A DNA stretch of 64,000 bases, taken from positions 173,035 through 237,034 of the forward strand of contig VZRR01013404.1 of NCBI GenBank assembly GCA_013398015.1, given 5' to 3'. Source of the stretch: Oreocharis arfaki (taxonomy: Eukaryota; Chordata; Aves; Passeriformes; Paramythiidae). The notes under the pieces were generated by a model. It made no database searches. It was not told the origin of the DNA and saw only the letters and a list, made by a program, of their open reading frames with translations. Positions 35,009 through 49,081 of this stretch are shown here, in pieces. Positions within the stretch are counted from its first letter, which is position 1. Every line of letters begins with the position of its first letter. Position numbers and translations under genes: made by a program.

Positions 35009-38000
35009 CTGTTGGACAAGATGTAACATTGTGATTAAGTGTCTGTTTCATCTCCTCTCCTTGTTCAAATGTTCACTTCCCCACAAAACTTTGGTAAAAT
35101 GAAATGGCTTCGCACAACAACAGGGAAAAAATCATACTTTTTTCTGGACTTAGGAGTGAAATAAATTCTCCTTTCTATGATTAAAATTCCTTTCTCATTT
35201 CACCATGGATATATCCAGCTGTTTACATACTTTTCATTAACCCAGAGTAGAGATGAATCATATGAAGGCTTTACTGAATATTCATAGGTCCCCTGTAGCC
35301 TACATCCCCCGGAACTGCGCTTGTTTTACTGTCACAAGAACGGGCTATTGTATTACATGTGTAAGGGCTAGAAAGGAATAAACAGCAGAAAAATAAATTG
35401 GCTGCTTTGAAAGTCAATCTGTTTTACCCCATTAGAGGGTGCAGTCGCTCAGAAAGTGGGTCAAGCAACTGAGATGGTTGGAAACACTTCAAAAAACGTC
35501 TTCTTGCTAGAATCAGAGGCTTTCACGGGATTATTATTTGCTGTTTTCCTGGGACGGGGAGTGAGAAGTGATGTGGTTTGATCTGACAGGCAGCCCTCCT
35601 ACAAAGGCTCTCCTTGGTGATTCCCAGACAAGATGAGTCCAGACTCATCCTCTCTTTGGGTGGATTCAACACCAGCAGCTGCAGCAGAGTCTGTCCCAGG
35701 TGTCAGCGAGGTGAGCAGGAGTGGGTGGTACCCAGTCCTGCCGCCACTGATAAATCACACTAACGCTGGGCCTTGGAGCTTTTCAGCACCCTGGGCTCAC
35801 ACTGACATAACAAAAGAGGCAATTTCTGCCTTTGTACACAGACCCTGGGAGCTTGGGGCACAGGCAGGATGGCCCAGGTGGTGTTGCAGCAAGCTGGTGT
35901 GGGGAGTCCAACTCCTGCGCTGCTAAAACTGTTCCAAGGTGTTTACAATGGAGCAGCTTGGGGAAAAAAAGAAAGGGAAAAATGGCAGTTTCTGTAAAAA
36001 TTACCCTGCTCCTGACACCTCAAGAGACATTTTGCCAAATGCTTATGAAATAAGCGCTGTATCCTATAAATACTACGTGGTTTACTAGTTGGTGTCTGCT
36101 ACAACCTACTGAATCAAATTAAAATCCCCAAACAATTGCACCTGCACGTAACAAAAGGGGGAGGGGGTGAAAATTAACACACCATGAGTAACTGAATTCT
36201 GAGTAACACACGTGGGCACTGGAGGGGAGACACAGTGCTACCTAAATATGTTGAGAGGCAAAAGATTTCTCACTGACACAAAATGCTCTGTGTGGCAAAA
36301 GCAGATTCACCAAGAGCTATCTCAGCGCATGAAAAACAACAGATCACAAACCTAAAAATCGGTGTAACTTTTAGAAGAAATCATGGCAGTTTACACTGTT
36401 TTCTCCAAGCATGAGTAACACCCAAACCACTGTATTTTTTATCTTTAAAGTAAGCCAGTTCCTCTAGAGGAACACAATTTGAAACTGTAACACTAAAAAG
36501 AAAATAAAAGTGCAATAAATCATGAATGCTAAGTAAGAATATTTCTCATCACTACTGTTTGAAAAAGCCGCCTCCTTTTTTTCAGAAGGAATATCATATT
36601 AATTAGAAAACTAAGCAAAGTTGGAACTGTATTAAAAAAAGAGAGTAACAATGAATATAAGCCAGAGGTTAAGAATGGAGGAGTTTAATCCAGAAAAACA
36701 GCTACAAAGAACAAGTTATTGCCAATATTGACAGGAATAAAAAGAGTTTGATATTTTCCTGAGTAAACCAAAGCTGCAGGAATTCTGGTAGTGATTCATT
36801 ACTAAGGGAAATCTTGGCCTTCATAACACTTAATTAAAAAGAGATCAATAAGCACTCCTGTTGCGTATCTGGGACAACAAAGATGTTTGGTATAGCTGAT
36901 ACTATTAAATATTTCCATATCAAGAATAATTCAGGATGACATTAATGAGTTGATACTAAGGTTTGTAATTTGATATTGGCAATTCTGTGTAATTTGTACC
37001 CAGTTATTTCAGCAGAGCTGGCTGGGAGACACAGATATCATTTTTTCAGTTTGTTGGAAAACAATGGCAACTTTCAGAGCACCTGAAGAAACATAATAAC
37101 ATTTTTAGAAGTGAGATGATCCGGGTAATCACAAGCTTGTGAGTGTAATGTTGATCCAGACAAAATGGCATGGTTAACATACGATTCCAATTAATAAATA
37201 ATTAAGGAGCATAATATGATTAATGTGTACCACTGCGGGCTTATGGCAAAGTCAATTTTATTTCTCTCAGGGTTGTTGACTAAAGTAGCTTAAAGATAGT
37301 TATAATGTAGTAGATGCCTATAAAATATCTCACTTCAGTACCATGCCATTTGAGCAGGCAGTGAGGATGATGAAAAAAGCTTTTTATCAGCTGTGGAAGA
37401 CTAACTCAGTCTGGAAATCAGGTGCATGTCTTGGAAAGTGCAATCCTGTTAGTAACTGAGTACAGCCTCACTGGCACTTTCTTAAACAGCACTGTAGGTA
37501 CAAATCTAGAAGCTTTTCAGAGAGGGAAAATTTATTCAATTATATCCAACAGAATGGGCACCAATGAAATTGGCATTTTAATCCAAATCATGCAATGTTT
37601 GTATTTTATTGAGTATCAGCTGGGAGGATCAGAGTGGGGGGCCACAATAGCGAGAGCCAGCAGTGACAGAATTTGTGTAAATGAATGCACACATACATCT
37701 GGGTATATATTTGTGGCAGTAGGGAAATGCTCCAATTTTATAACTTAATTATTTATTAAGCAGTAATTTTATCGCTTCAGTGATTGTTACATGGACTAAA
37801 ACCATTTTTCAGAGGTCAGAAACACAAAGAACTGTTCATTCCTTGACTGTTTTGACTTTTTTACATGCTGCTGTCTGGCTAAAGGAAAATTGTGTTTCAT
37901 GCAGTGCCATGATGATGTCTCTGAGCTGTTAGAGCCCAATCAGCCACTGGAGGAGATGTGCAGGACAACAGGTGATGCACTGAGAGAAAGAGCCTAAATC

Positions 38001-38542
38001 ATACAAAGTACTTCGTGATGTCAGGCCACAGAACAGAGAAGGCAGAAACATGGTAATTAGCAGTGATCTAGATAAATAAATTATTATTCATTATAATTAT
38101 TATTAAAGACTGACAGTATTTTAAAACAATTACTTTGGAAAGACAGAGAAAAGGAAGATTTATTTGTAGTCTCTTTTTTTGTTTTTTGAGTAGAATTTGA
38201 GGGCCTGGTGGCAGTGTGATTAGGTTTTCCTTCCAGTTCTGAGAACCAGCAATTAGAAAAGTGGTCTAACACACCAGTTTTCATTTTTAATGCACCATTC
38301 TAAGCTTATTTGTGGTCACTGTGGAGGTAAGGATGATGCCCATCCTTTTTCTCCTCCTCTGAGATTCGTACCCTCACACCACCTCTTCGCTCCTGCTGGC
38401 AATTTCAAGTGTCTCTGCAGCTACACAAGAAAGCAGACTAAAGAAATGGTCGAGGAATTGCATTTTTAGAGGCCTTTTTTCACTGTGTTGCCACATCTTG
38501 TCCTTATTCCCCTCTCTCTTTATTTATTATTATCACTATTAA

Positions 38543-38592
38543 GCAAGGAGCTGCATGGCACTCAGGTGCAGGCTGGGGTTAAACCATGACAC
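38543..38592 (+). mobile_element. 3' tail of an avian ERV LTR
   Basis: AGCTGCATGGCACTCAGGTG followed by CAGGCTGGGGTTAAACCATG matches the 3' end of the same LTR type seen reversed at 30938-31345. Upstream sequence no longer matches. Confidence 0.65.
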
Positions 38593-39396
38593 AAGTCTAA
38601 TCTGGAATAGAAGTGGTCCTCACTCATGTTTTTTGCTGTCCTCTCACGAATAAGGATTCTCAGAATGTTGCTTTCCCTTGCAGCAGATGCAGGATCCAAA
38701 GAGAGCAACACTCAAAGGAAAGGTGCTGTAAAGTTATGATCAAGGGGACCATAGAAATGTATCAGCTCATTATGCCGGATTTTACTTTTCCGTGACATTT
38801 TAGCTCTCACTCTGCTCCTACCTACACTGCTTTGGTTATCCTCATAGTTTCATCTAGCTGTCCTCTCTTGAAGGGAATCAGTGAATCACTGCAAAGAAAA
38901 GCTGCCAAGAGCAACAACCATTTCGTGAGGGAAGAGTCTGATGAAGGAATTGTTTTCCCCTGACTTTGAAGGAAAAGAAAAGTTATGTTTAGAAGAGATG
39001 TCTGACAAACAATGCACATTTTGCATTTTTTGGTTGGTAGGAAGAACAAAAGGAGCCAGCAAGAGAGTTTATTAAACACATCAGCACTGCCTCACAAGTC
39101 TGCTCTTTGCATAGAGCAACAGAAAATAGGGCAATTCAGGAGATCTTTTAATTCCTTTTTCCTGTCATAAGATTAAGAACATCTAAACCATTCTTAGCAG
39201 AAGTTCAGAGGATTTCCACCACCAGTGGTTTTCTAACCTTCTCAGGTCATTCCCTCGAGTGTTTCTCTACCCTAGAAAGGTTTCCCTCTGCCCACCCTGC
39301 AGCTCCTTTGCTTTGCTTTAAGCCCTCTCTAGCAGCAGAGGAGCTGGAGAACGATTTACCTACAGACATACTGGTTACACCTCTTTGCAGCAATCT

Positions 39397-39460
39397 TTTA
39401 ATTAATACATTAATTAAATACATTCATAATTAATATAATTTATTAATAAATCAATTAAAT
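39397..39460. repeat. TTAATTAA/ATTAATA low-complexity tract
   Basis: About 60 bases of nearly pure A/T made of TTAATTAA-, ACATTAATTAA- and ATAATTAATATAA-like units with several short self-complementary segments. Confidence 0.75.
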
Positions 39461-40484
39461 GCAGTGCTATCATATCTTCACTCAGCCTTTTCTTAGGCTA
39501 ACAGCTTACACTTCCTGCAATCTTTCCTTAAAAAACATCCTTGTTACACCTTCTGTGCCCCCTCTTTTATCTGCCTCTATCCTTTACAGCGAGGTTGTGC
39601 AAGTAACTTCAGTGTCATGTTGTTTTCAGTCGCTCGCATTTCCTTAGTGCCCTGAAAGTCCTAATAAACATCCCAACAGCTGCCAGTTCTTCCAAGGTAA
39701 ATAAAAACACAGCATTACCAAAGGGCAGAGAGCCAGGGAGCTTCTGCTAATTCTCAGTTGCTCAAAAGACACACAGGTAAATCCCTGTTAAACCGTGAGA
39801 GGCACATCTACACACAACCACACGGGTAAAAATGCATCAGGGTACATGACAGACAATGCTGGTTCATTGTGGCAGCAGTAAGGGGATGAGGAACATGACC
39901 AGGGCATCACAGTGCTTGAGAAAGCTGTTTAAAATAAGATGGAAAAGAGGCTGTGATCCAAATCTAACTCCTAGTCTGGCTCTGCTCACTTCTCACATTA
40001 AAGAAGGCTTAAAAATGCATTCAGTATGCGCTCATGAAGGCCATTACAATGAAATTACAGGCTTATTACAAAGGAAGCAATATAACTGGCATGAAAGAAA
40101 ACCTGATTATTAAGAAAACATGTGGTTTCACACTGCAATAACCTCAAGAAAATGTTTATGAAAAACAGATACTAGTTTTCAATTGACAGCTGTCTTACTT
40201 GAAACAACCTATGAAAAGGAGCTGCTGGTAGAAAACCTTCTGGATTAAAATGCAGCATTAACATGACTCAGTGCCTCTTCCCTAAAAACATCTTAGTACA
40301 CATATGCTGGAAGTTAAGCATGTGTGAGTCTCTACCCAACTGCAGATAAAGCATTTGCAGTCAGGGCTTTAGTACTGCTAAAGGCGAGCAAATGTACATT
40401 ACACTTCCTTGGCCACAGAATTCTTCCCCCTTTATTTTATGAATGGTATAATTGAAAATATGAACTGCTTTGTTTTATTTCACT

Positions 40485-40493
40485 CCCCCCCCC
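40485..40493. repeat. C9 homopolymer
   Basis: Nine consecutive C bases between CACT and AATG. Long C runs are prone to sequencing length error. Confidence 0.9.
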
Positions 40494-42412
40494 AATGTTT
40501 ATTATTTCCCACAGCTGTTCTCCAAACAGTTGTGAAGAGACAACATGAATGAATCCTAAAAAATAAAGCTCTTAAGTAGAGCCCGAAGGCTGTCTTGAGA
40601 ACTTCAAGCCGTTATTAACAGGATGGGGCCAAGAAATCTGTACATGCCACAAGTGTCAGCTGTCAAAGCCACTCATTCATCTCCTTTTACCTCTCTTTTA
40701 CCCTCTCCCCTTTTCACCAACACATTTAGTTGGTCATTGGGAGCTGTCCCACAGCTCCCACAGCACACCCAACACCAAGTTGGAAATGGGTTTTAGCAGT
40801 TCCCACCCAAAGCACAATGCACAGTGGAACCCGATGCAGAAGTTAAAGGGTCCCTTTATTACAAGAGAATTAATTTTAGAGAGTCAGTGGCGCATTCAGA
40901 CCTTACAATCACAAAATTTAACTGATGAGGAAGTTCCACAAGAGAGCACAAACTCTTTACTGACAGCCAAATTCCAAACTGTCTCCATAGCACATCTAAA
41001 GATGTTAAAGATAATACCATAATGTAGCTGTAGTGCAAATAAGTAATTCATTACATATTTGCATTTGGTAGAATAAATGCTTGGTTTCCTAGATTTATTG
41101 CTGATAAAGGTGAGAAAATTTTTGGCTGTTGTCTTTCCTACAACTGGCCCTCCACTTTATACATTAGACCTCGTTTTGGGGAGAAATACCTGAATTACTT
41201 TGTGGAGACAGCCAGCTTTGTAAAAATAACAGCTGCAGTTGTGATGATTTACAGACATTGGTAACCAACTTCAGCTACAAGTTAGTGGCAACTTTCTCAC
41301 TTGTCATTAAGCAAGATTCATCCTGCAGCCAAGAGCTGCAACCTTCCCTAATGCTCTGAAACCACTGAGACTAAAATATTTGTATTTTCTCATTTGCATG
41401 TACTTTATCAGCCTGAGTGTAGGCAGCTGATAAAGGTTTGTTGTAGTCATCCAGAACCCTCATTTTTAGTGAAATAACTCAGTTCAGATGTACACATGGA
41501 TTACTGAGTCAGCTGAGGGGATTTTGTACAACCCAACATCTACGATCTGTGGGAGCTCAGCCGAGTGCTTCGCTAATGAATTCATAGATCTGGCAGGGTG
41601 AGACTATCAAACTACTCGATGCACGAAACAAAGTAATCTGAGAAAACGGAATTTTCACGCTGAAATTATGAATGGTCTTGGTCTCCCATGAGGCAGGAAT
41701 GATAAGGAAATACACGCAGTTGTGTGATAATGTTCTGAGAAAGCTTAAGAAAGGGATAGGATACATTTTTAAGGGATTACAAATCTCCACTGTTAATCAA
41801 GTTTCAGTTTTTGAAGAAACACAAGGCTCTTCTCTAGAGAAACTTCCGCTTGTGTTCTTTGAGCTACTTTCAGTACGGAACCAGAGCAAATGTGCTTTAA
41901 TTTAAAACATTACCAAGTCTTAAATTAATAATACAATTTCTACTGGTTTATGCGAAACAGTTTGTCCAAGTAATTTTAAGGATGTTACTAAGAAATAAAG
42001 TGAGTTTTGATGGTAAGATTAGGGGTTTTAAAACAGCTAGGTTTTAAAAAACTCCCAGATCTAATCCCTCATCTCTGCTTTACAGTATAGCTGTAAAACC
42101 TGAGAATGTGTGTACCTGTAAAAAGGGCAGTAAACCTGACTGGTGTATTTTTAATATCCATTTGAGAAAAAAGTAGTATATCAGCAGTTTATCTAGGGAA
42201 AAATGCGAGCACATTTTTGGTTTCCCCAATATGCTGTCAGCTGTACATATACAGAAGCCAAAAACTACCTAGAGTCTCTCTGGGAACATTTTTCGACATG
42301 TTTTTCTTTCAAAATGGCCTCTTCTGAAAAATAAGCCTTCCTGTGCAAAGTCTGCCCCATCTAAATTTTATTTCATTCTCACATTCTTCTGATGCCTCAT
42401 CAGGCCACCTAA

Positions 42413-42772
42413 AAAACAGAGACTAGACAAGAATAAGGGAATAAAGGTAGGTATTTATTTGAAGGGCCTTCAAAGGTACACCCTGGGGAGCCAGAGGCTA
42501 CTGCCAAGATGGACCCCAAGATGAACCCCGAGTCACGAGTTCTTCACACTTTTGTAAGTTTGGTCCATTTGCATATCAAGTTCAATTCTCCAATTAAAGC
42601 TTCAGTTAATGATGTAATTTCCCCAAGCTCAGCCCCCCTTCCCAAGATGTTGGTTTACATTTTGGGCCTAGGACAGGCTGGGTGTCCTTGGAGGGCAGGC
42701 CTGGAGAGGGTTTGTTGTGTCTGTCTGGCCTGAGAGAACAGCAGCAGACTACAAGAAACTTCAGGGTTATAC
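42413..42772 (-). mobile_element. solo LTR, second family, copy B (inverted relative to copy A)
   Basis: The reverse complement aligns by eye along its whole length with 31541-31885, sharing TAACCCTGAAGTT-like start, CTGTTCTCTCAGGCCAG, CCAAGGACACCCAGCCTGTC, ATTACATCATTA, CCATCTTGGCAGTAGCC and GTCTAGTCTCTG. The TATA element of copy A reads TACAAAAG here. AATAAA on the minus strand is at 42459-42454. No retroviral coding frame was seen next to it. Confidence 0.8.
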
Positions 42773-45700
42773 TCTAGACAGTACAGGATTTTAAATTATA
42801 AAAGTTAAAACTCAAGTCATCCCTTCAACATCAATTATCAACATCTGTATCTAATCAGATGGGTTTCTAACCTTCTGTCATTCTGGCTCTGTAAACATTT
42901 TCAAATGTTATTTTGTTCAAAAGCGAAAAAATATGAGGAGCAAATTAAACAAAAATTGAAGTCAACTCAGAAGAATATTAATCATGTCAAATCAAAGGAA
43001 ATCAAAATTCTCATAAATGCTTTTTTCCTCTTTCCATCAGCTTTAGAAAGGATATTTCCTTTTACAAATACAAATTATTACTCTATTCCTTTACAATCTA
43101 ATTAAACATTTCAAAATGCAAAAAAAGTACTTTTTTTTTTCCCTTCATGAGGAACATTTAACCACGCCAACACAAAGTGTAGCTTATCTGACACAGGAGG
43201 ACCTGCACTACAGGTATTTTGGCAGCATTATTCCAACTTTCCCAAGGACAACACCTCACCGTGCAAAAGGCAGGATTTCTTCATTTTGTAAATCAAAACT
43301 AGTCCCTTAAGAGGAAAACAACTCTGAATTCCTGCAAACATTTTGGTCAAATCTTCCTTACCCTCTCTTTAAAGACAATGATGGAAAACACCCACCGGAG
43401 TAAACTGAGACATCACAGAATCGAGATGAAAGGGACCCACAAGCACCAGCAAGGCCAACTCCAAAAGAATTTACCTCTCCCCTTGAAACATCTGCAAATG
43501 TTTCACACGCTGAAATGTTTCTTAGTAACATCACAAATGAAGGTTGTTCCTAAAGCAGACTCCAACAAGAAGAGGAGCTGTCACTGCACCAGCTAAGGAA
43601 AAAGGAAACTGTGTGGGAGCCTTAACCATGGAATTTTGGAAAGAAAAAATGCACAGTAGAAGGTGGGAGTAACTTCCTTTTCACCTGTTTTTTTTTGCCT
43701 CATTCTGACTGAGCACACCAGCCTCACACTGCAGGAGAAAATGCCATTTTTCACTGCTGCACACATAAATACATTAAAAAGCTCGTTTTAAGGGCAGTAC
43801 ATGGCTGTACTACTGCAACCGTCCTAGCTCACAGCCATTCTAATTAAAACCCCTACATTTTCAACACCAAGAACAATGGATTGTTAACAAAAACCTAATT
43901 TTGAAAGTAACAAGGCAGAGGAGCCAAGGAAAATGCTAGTGAATCCTTTGTCCTCTCCTCTTAAGCAGAAATACCTGCAGGACAAAAGAAAGGACAATTT
44001 TTAGTAGTCAGAACAGCAGGTGTGGAGGTTGCCAAGCAGAAGGAGAGAAAGCATGCAGAGCAACAGAAAAGTGGCTTTCAACAATTTATCTTTTTCTTCT
44101 TTTTTTAAGCGTGCAATTTTTGGAACTGAAAAACCAGGTAAAACAAAGCTGTGCTGCTGGTGGTGACATCACACGCCCCCAAACTTTGTTTCACACCCTT
44201 TGTTTTACAAGGTGTAAAAGCCGCTTATTTTCTGCCTGGCTTGGGGTGTCTGCAGATTTTATGCTGGGCACAGAGGTGGGTGCGAGAGGAGCTGCATCCA
44301 AAGGCTTGGACAGAATTCCAGAGAAATTCTGATTCTTGGCCTCCCATGGATCGAGCATCAAACACCCCTCTCCTCACCGAGCCCAGCGGAGCTGAGCAAA
44401 ACCGAATGTAGCAGAAGCATCAGCTGCAGACTGAAGCCACAGCTGTTTAATATTGATTTGTATGTGCTCAGTGGCAGGTTTACATCCCTCACACAGAGCA
44501 TAATCCAGGGTGTTCCAGCTACTGCCACCAACAACACACTTTGGCTCCAAACAGCCCCATGCCTAAAAGTGGCTCCCATGTGAAACACTTCCCATTTATA
44601 GGTGTACAACTACAGCAATACAGAGAGAACAGCTTGCCAGAACCTTCTGAAATGGTTCCTCTGAAAGTGAAAAATGACATTCATCTCCCATTCTCCTTAG
44701 AGACCACTACATAGAATACCACCAACAGAACCTCTCAAGTCCAGATATTTGGCAAGCAAGGAAGAAAGTCCAGCATTCATCACATATGTAACCCAGCAGA
44801 GCTATACTGCAGTCACACAGTCTGTTCCTTCTCACAGATATTTTGGAGTCCAAACAAATGAGGAAAAAAAAAACCCAAAAGAAAAAGACAAGTGGAGGGG
44901 TGGCACTACTTCCAGTTTACAGAAAAGAAGCTGATGCTCCGAGCAGTTACAGTCATAAAGGAGGAATACAACGGATTTAAGGACTGTACATCAAGTTTCT
45001 AGACCTAGTGCTTTAAACAGGAAACACTGATTTAAAAAGCCACATGAAAAATTATCAGAGTAGGGAAAAAGAACTTTACCTATGAGAATACAAATTCACC
45101 TGATATTTAAAAGATTTTCATGAAGTTTATGTACAGAAGAGAGCATGGCTTGGGAATTCTGCTGCACCCAATTTAGTAATGGTCAACTTTCAAGTCATCA
45201 AGGTGTAGTGATGGCTTCTGGACTAGTAAAACTGAAAAGCGGCCGTCAGAGGTTGATTACAACTTTCTCATGGGAACCAGATGCCAGCCACTGCATCTTT
45301 GAGATGCACTTACAAAGTCTCTGACCCGGAGAACTGAAAATTTAATTATACCTCTGTATAATTAAATCCACATCTCAACTTAATGAGAGATTGTGGTGAA
45401 AGGATACAGGGATACCAACATCCCTTAAAAGCATCCTTGCAGAAAACAAGCTTAGATGTCTTTGAAGGGTCATACTTAATCTCCTCAGATAGTGAGGAAC
45501 AGCTCAAAATTAGGTAAAGAAGTAAAATAAGAATGTAGAGTTTTAAATCCCAAGAATTATTTAAAACATTAGATGTTTTGTTTCTGGAAATTTTGGCTGA
45601 ACAACTGCATTTCCTCTCTGCAATAATACTACATCACATGCATTGCCTCATCAAAGTTGACATTAAAAAGCCCTTATTTATATAGGGAACAGTTTCTCAC

Positions 45701-48700
45701 AGTCTCCTAATGACCCATTCTTTGGGGTACTTCAGCAACATGGAATTAGTTACATTTGGTAAGCAGCAATTTTATTACCATACAATACAGATGGTTTTAG
45801 CTGTTTCCCTTAAATGGGGAACACAGAAAACTGATCATAAAACATACTAAAAAAACCCACCAAAAACAAAACGCTGGAACTACAGCATCTAAGGCAGGAA
45901 GGGCACAATATGCTTGCAGATTTTATGAGCAGAGTGTTATTTTAATCCTGGTATCTCAAGGCATTTTTCAAGGTCTGTTCCCAAAACATTATGTCTATTG
46001 TAACAACACTTCTTTTAGCCTCTTGTCTAATAAAAATATAATCCTTCTGGCAGCTGCCACAGATGCTCATTCTGCAGTGATTTTCTTTTCACTATCCATA
46101 AGGCCTTTGATGCCCGCTTTGTAATATACTTATCAGTATGGATGAAGTCACATAGCCCAGACAAACAATTTTGTGTCTTGGCACAGTAAACTACATCCAA
46201 AATATATTGAATAGTGAAATCCTTAGAACTTCAATGTAACTGAACTGAATCTAATGGATTCTGTGAAGAGCAGAGAGGCTTTTTATATTTTAAATTAACC
46301 CACTTCAGTTACAGGTTACAAAGCAGAATTCCCCACATAAAGAGGCCTGATATGGGGAAAGAAGGATTGAAATCTGCCTTCCTTATTTTACCTGGAATGG
46401 CAACACACAGAGACATCTCTGGACAACTCTGCGGGAAAGACAGCTATTATTTTAAGAGGCAAAAGATAGAAACATCTCATTTCTATCTCATATAAATGAT
46501 AGAAACTGAATGGCAGCATAACAGGAAACAGAGTTGTCCAAGTAAGGGAATGGCAGCCAGATAACCTTATTCTATTCCTTCCCATCTTCTACTTCTTTCA
46601 GCTGCTTAAATCATCGTTTAGTCCCTCCAGCAAAAATGGCATGAATAGAAATGATCAGATCTGAAAAGCCCTTCCCATTCTTAAATTTCATTCTGAATAA
46701 TTATTTTACTAAAAATCAAAGTCAGCAGTCCATTCCTCAGCTTCCTTGGGAATCAACTGTCCTCTACCCTATCAAACATATTGCTCTGGCTTGTGGCATT
46801 TCAGCAAAGGTCATATGTCACTCTCTATTCTCCTTGTTGTCCTATTTTTTTTCCTCTTCAAACACATCCTTGTATTGGGTAAACCCTTTAAGCCTGAATC
46901 CTCACGTCTTAATATCTGGGCTTCAACATTAAAAGGGCAGGCACAGACTGCAGCATGGTTTGGTGCAATTTCTATCACGTAATCACCATCTAGGATTACT
47001 GTCCTTTTCAGGAACCATAACAGTGGCAAAGGAGGCTTTTCCAAGGGCTCTTGAAGAGTCAGTGCATCAGCTGTTGGAGCTGCCGTAGATCTGAAATGTA
47101 ACCTCGAGTCAAACAAGCTTCTGAATACATTGTCAGTAAGTTCTACTTTAAAAACATAAACTGGACTTGTATTTACAGCAAAACGTAGCAAATAAACACA
47201 GCCCTCCTAAGAAGGCTTAACCAATCCAAGGTCTTTCATGAAAAATAATTCAATTTTTATTTAGCATCTTATCCATTCTGCACTAATACAATGCAGAAAT
47301 TTGATTGTCCTGGCCACAATAGTGAAAGCTTCGGAAAAAAACATTGTGAGCTTACCAACTAGAGGAAGTTATCTGCCCAAAAAATGGTTTACATAGTTTT
47401 CAAAGGCCAGAATAATATCTTATTCCACATGCACAAGACTCAAAGCATTAGACTAATCACTGGAACTGCAACAGGGCTTTTTGGTTGGCAGAATTATTCC
47501 TTACAGCTGCTAGAACTTTAGTTTATCATCCTAGTGTTCTGCTGACTGGTAGAACTATCAGATGGCTGTATCCTAGTTCAGTAGGTTAGAAGATCATATT
47601 ATTCCAGGCTTCCTCCTGCAGAACTGACTTCTAGATATGTGGGCATGAGGAGAAGTTTGTCTCAGACACAAATTTCTTCTGTATTCCTCTAATGAGGCTA
47701 AAAATGTTTTGAAGGAAAAAAAAATAATTCCTGAAAAATCTTTAGGTAATTATCATAGCAATAAATTATTTCATTGCTTGCATAAATGTCTGCTTTTCTC
47801 CAGAGCTCTTATCAGCATGGATATCTTTTACTTCAGTGACTTCTATTGATCAGCTGTAAACAAATAGAAAATGCTACTGGACCAGTTTAACATTCTCTCA
47901 TTCTTGCTTTACAAAAGGGCTGATTCGCCCTTGCTGCATCACTGCTTTTGCATCCCACTTCCCAACAAAGTTTCATTTCTCCATGTCCTCTTTGGAACAA
48001 GTCTTGTATCATTTGTCCTGTGAGAAATGTGGGAGAAACTCAATAGCCTTTGATTAGGAAATTAAGCTTGGATCATAATCCTTATTTCAAAGAAGCACTT
48101 AGAAAACGAAATATTGAAACACCAATTAATTTGAAGAAGTAAGGAAATATTTTACATTAGACTGATACTTACACAGATTAAAAATAGTGTTTTCTTTGAG
48201 AAGGTACATCACACACTAGGTCAGAAACCCTATCAACTAGAAACACCATCCAGTGAGTAAGAAATTCAATTAAAAGGAGGGCTTGTTCTTAACCCGATAT
48301 ATTTCTAGCTAAGAAATCTTGCAGGATGCTTTCCCTCCCCCCCAGCTGCTGTCTTTACCTCAATTGTGTACTGAAAACACCAAACCAAAGGGCAAACCTG
48401 CGAGTTCATCATTCTCGTAAGATCTAAGCATAGCAGCTTCTGAAGGCCATTTTGAACAATGAATTTTCAAAGCAAGTCATGCGATCAGTCATGTTCCTCG
48501 CATTACAAGGTAATTAACAACAATTGGGAGGGCCACTCTAAATTACAGAAATATCTCTCAGTCTAAAAAGAAAACTCACCTTGAAGCACAGCACTGATTA
48601 ACAAAGAATTAAAGAAAAATCACACTTAGGGAAGCATTGCTCAGTTAATCAGGCCTTTAGCTTGAAACTGCAACATTGTGGGCACCAAATTCCACGTCAC

Positions 48701-49081
48701 CCTTCCCAGCAAGGTTCATAACCAGGCTTGGCATCTGCACTGTGCCTGCCTTCCAAACTCCCTCCTTGTCAAAAAGGAGCTCTTCAACTGAAGATGACTG
48801 TAAAATATGCTCGGAGAGGAAAGCAGGATTCATGTGGAGAAGTGGTAACCTCCCTCAGGGAAGTCAAGAGGCGGCAACCAGAACTGAAACACCACAGCAT
48901 GCTAAGAATCCCTGCTGCATATGAAAGAGTGAGCCCCTTTGTTCCTCCAGCGTGAAAATACCTGGGATCTTCAAACAGATGAAGCAAGCCACCAAGAAAT
49001 CCAGAAGGCATTGTTTCTTAAAGCAAGCAGAAAGGAAAACTGGCTGGGAATGAAGAGGAATAAGACATTTAAAGGTAACTT
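42773..49081. other. 6.3 kb without a recognisable gene
   Basis: Contains a short reversed CR1 tail (43411-43465) and an unassigned minus-strand open frame (46811-47206, see findings). Otherwise nothing recognised. Confidence 0.5.
43411..43465 (-). mobile_element. CR1 LINE 3' tail, reverse orientation, diverged
   Basis: CATCACAGAATCGAGATGAA then AGGGACCCACAAGCACCAGC and AAGGCCAACTCC resembles the reverse complement of a CR1 3' end of the AGGGACCCACAAGGATCATC type. Short and diverged. Confidence 0.6.

Larger units (their letters stand above)
35009..42412. other. 7.4 kb upstream of the SHISAL1 start, no gene recognised
   Basis: Probably 5' intron or upstream flank of SHISAL1. Contains an LTR tail at 38543-38592, a TTAATTAA-rich tract at 39397-39460 and a C9 run at 40485-40493. 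The 97-codon ATG frame at 35633-35926 has no family resemblance. Confidence 0.5.

Noticed and set aside
35633..35926. 97-codon ATG frame upstream of SHISAL1 as a separate gene
   Set aside because: No recognisable family, no visible splice or promoter signals, and it lies in a GC-richer patch that favours chance frames.
31541..42772. Possible provirus bounded by LTR copies A and B
   Set aside because: The LTRs are in opposite orientation, the interval contains SHISAL1 coding exon 1, and no retroviral coding frame was seen between them.
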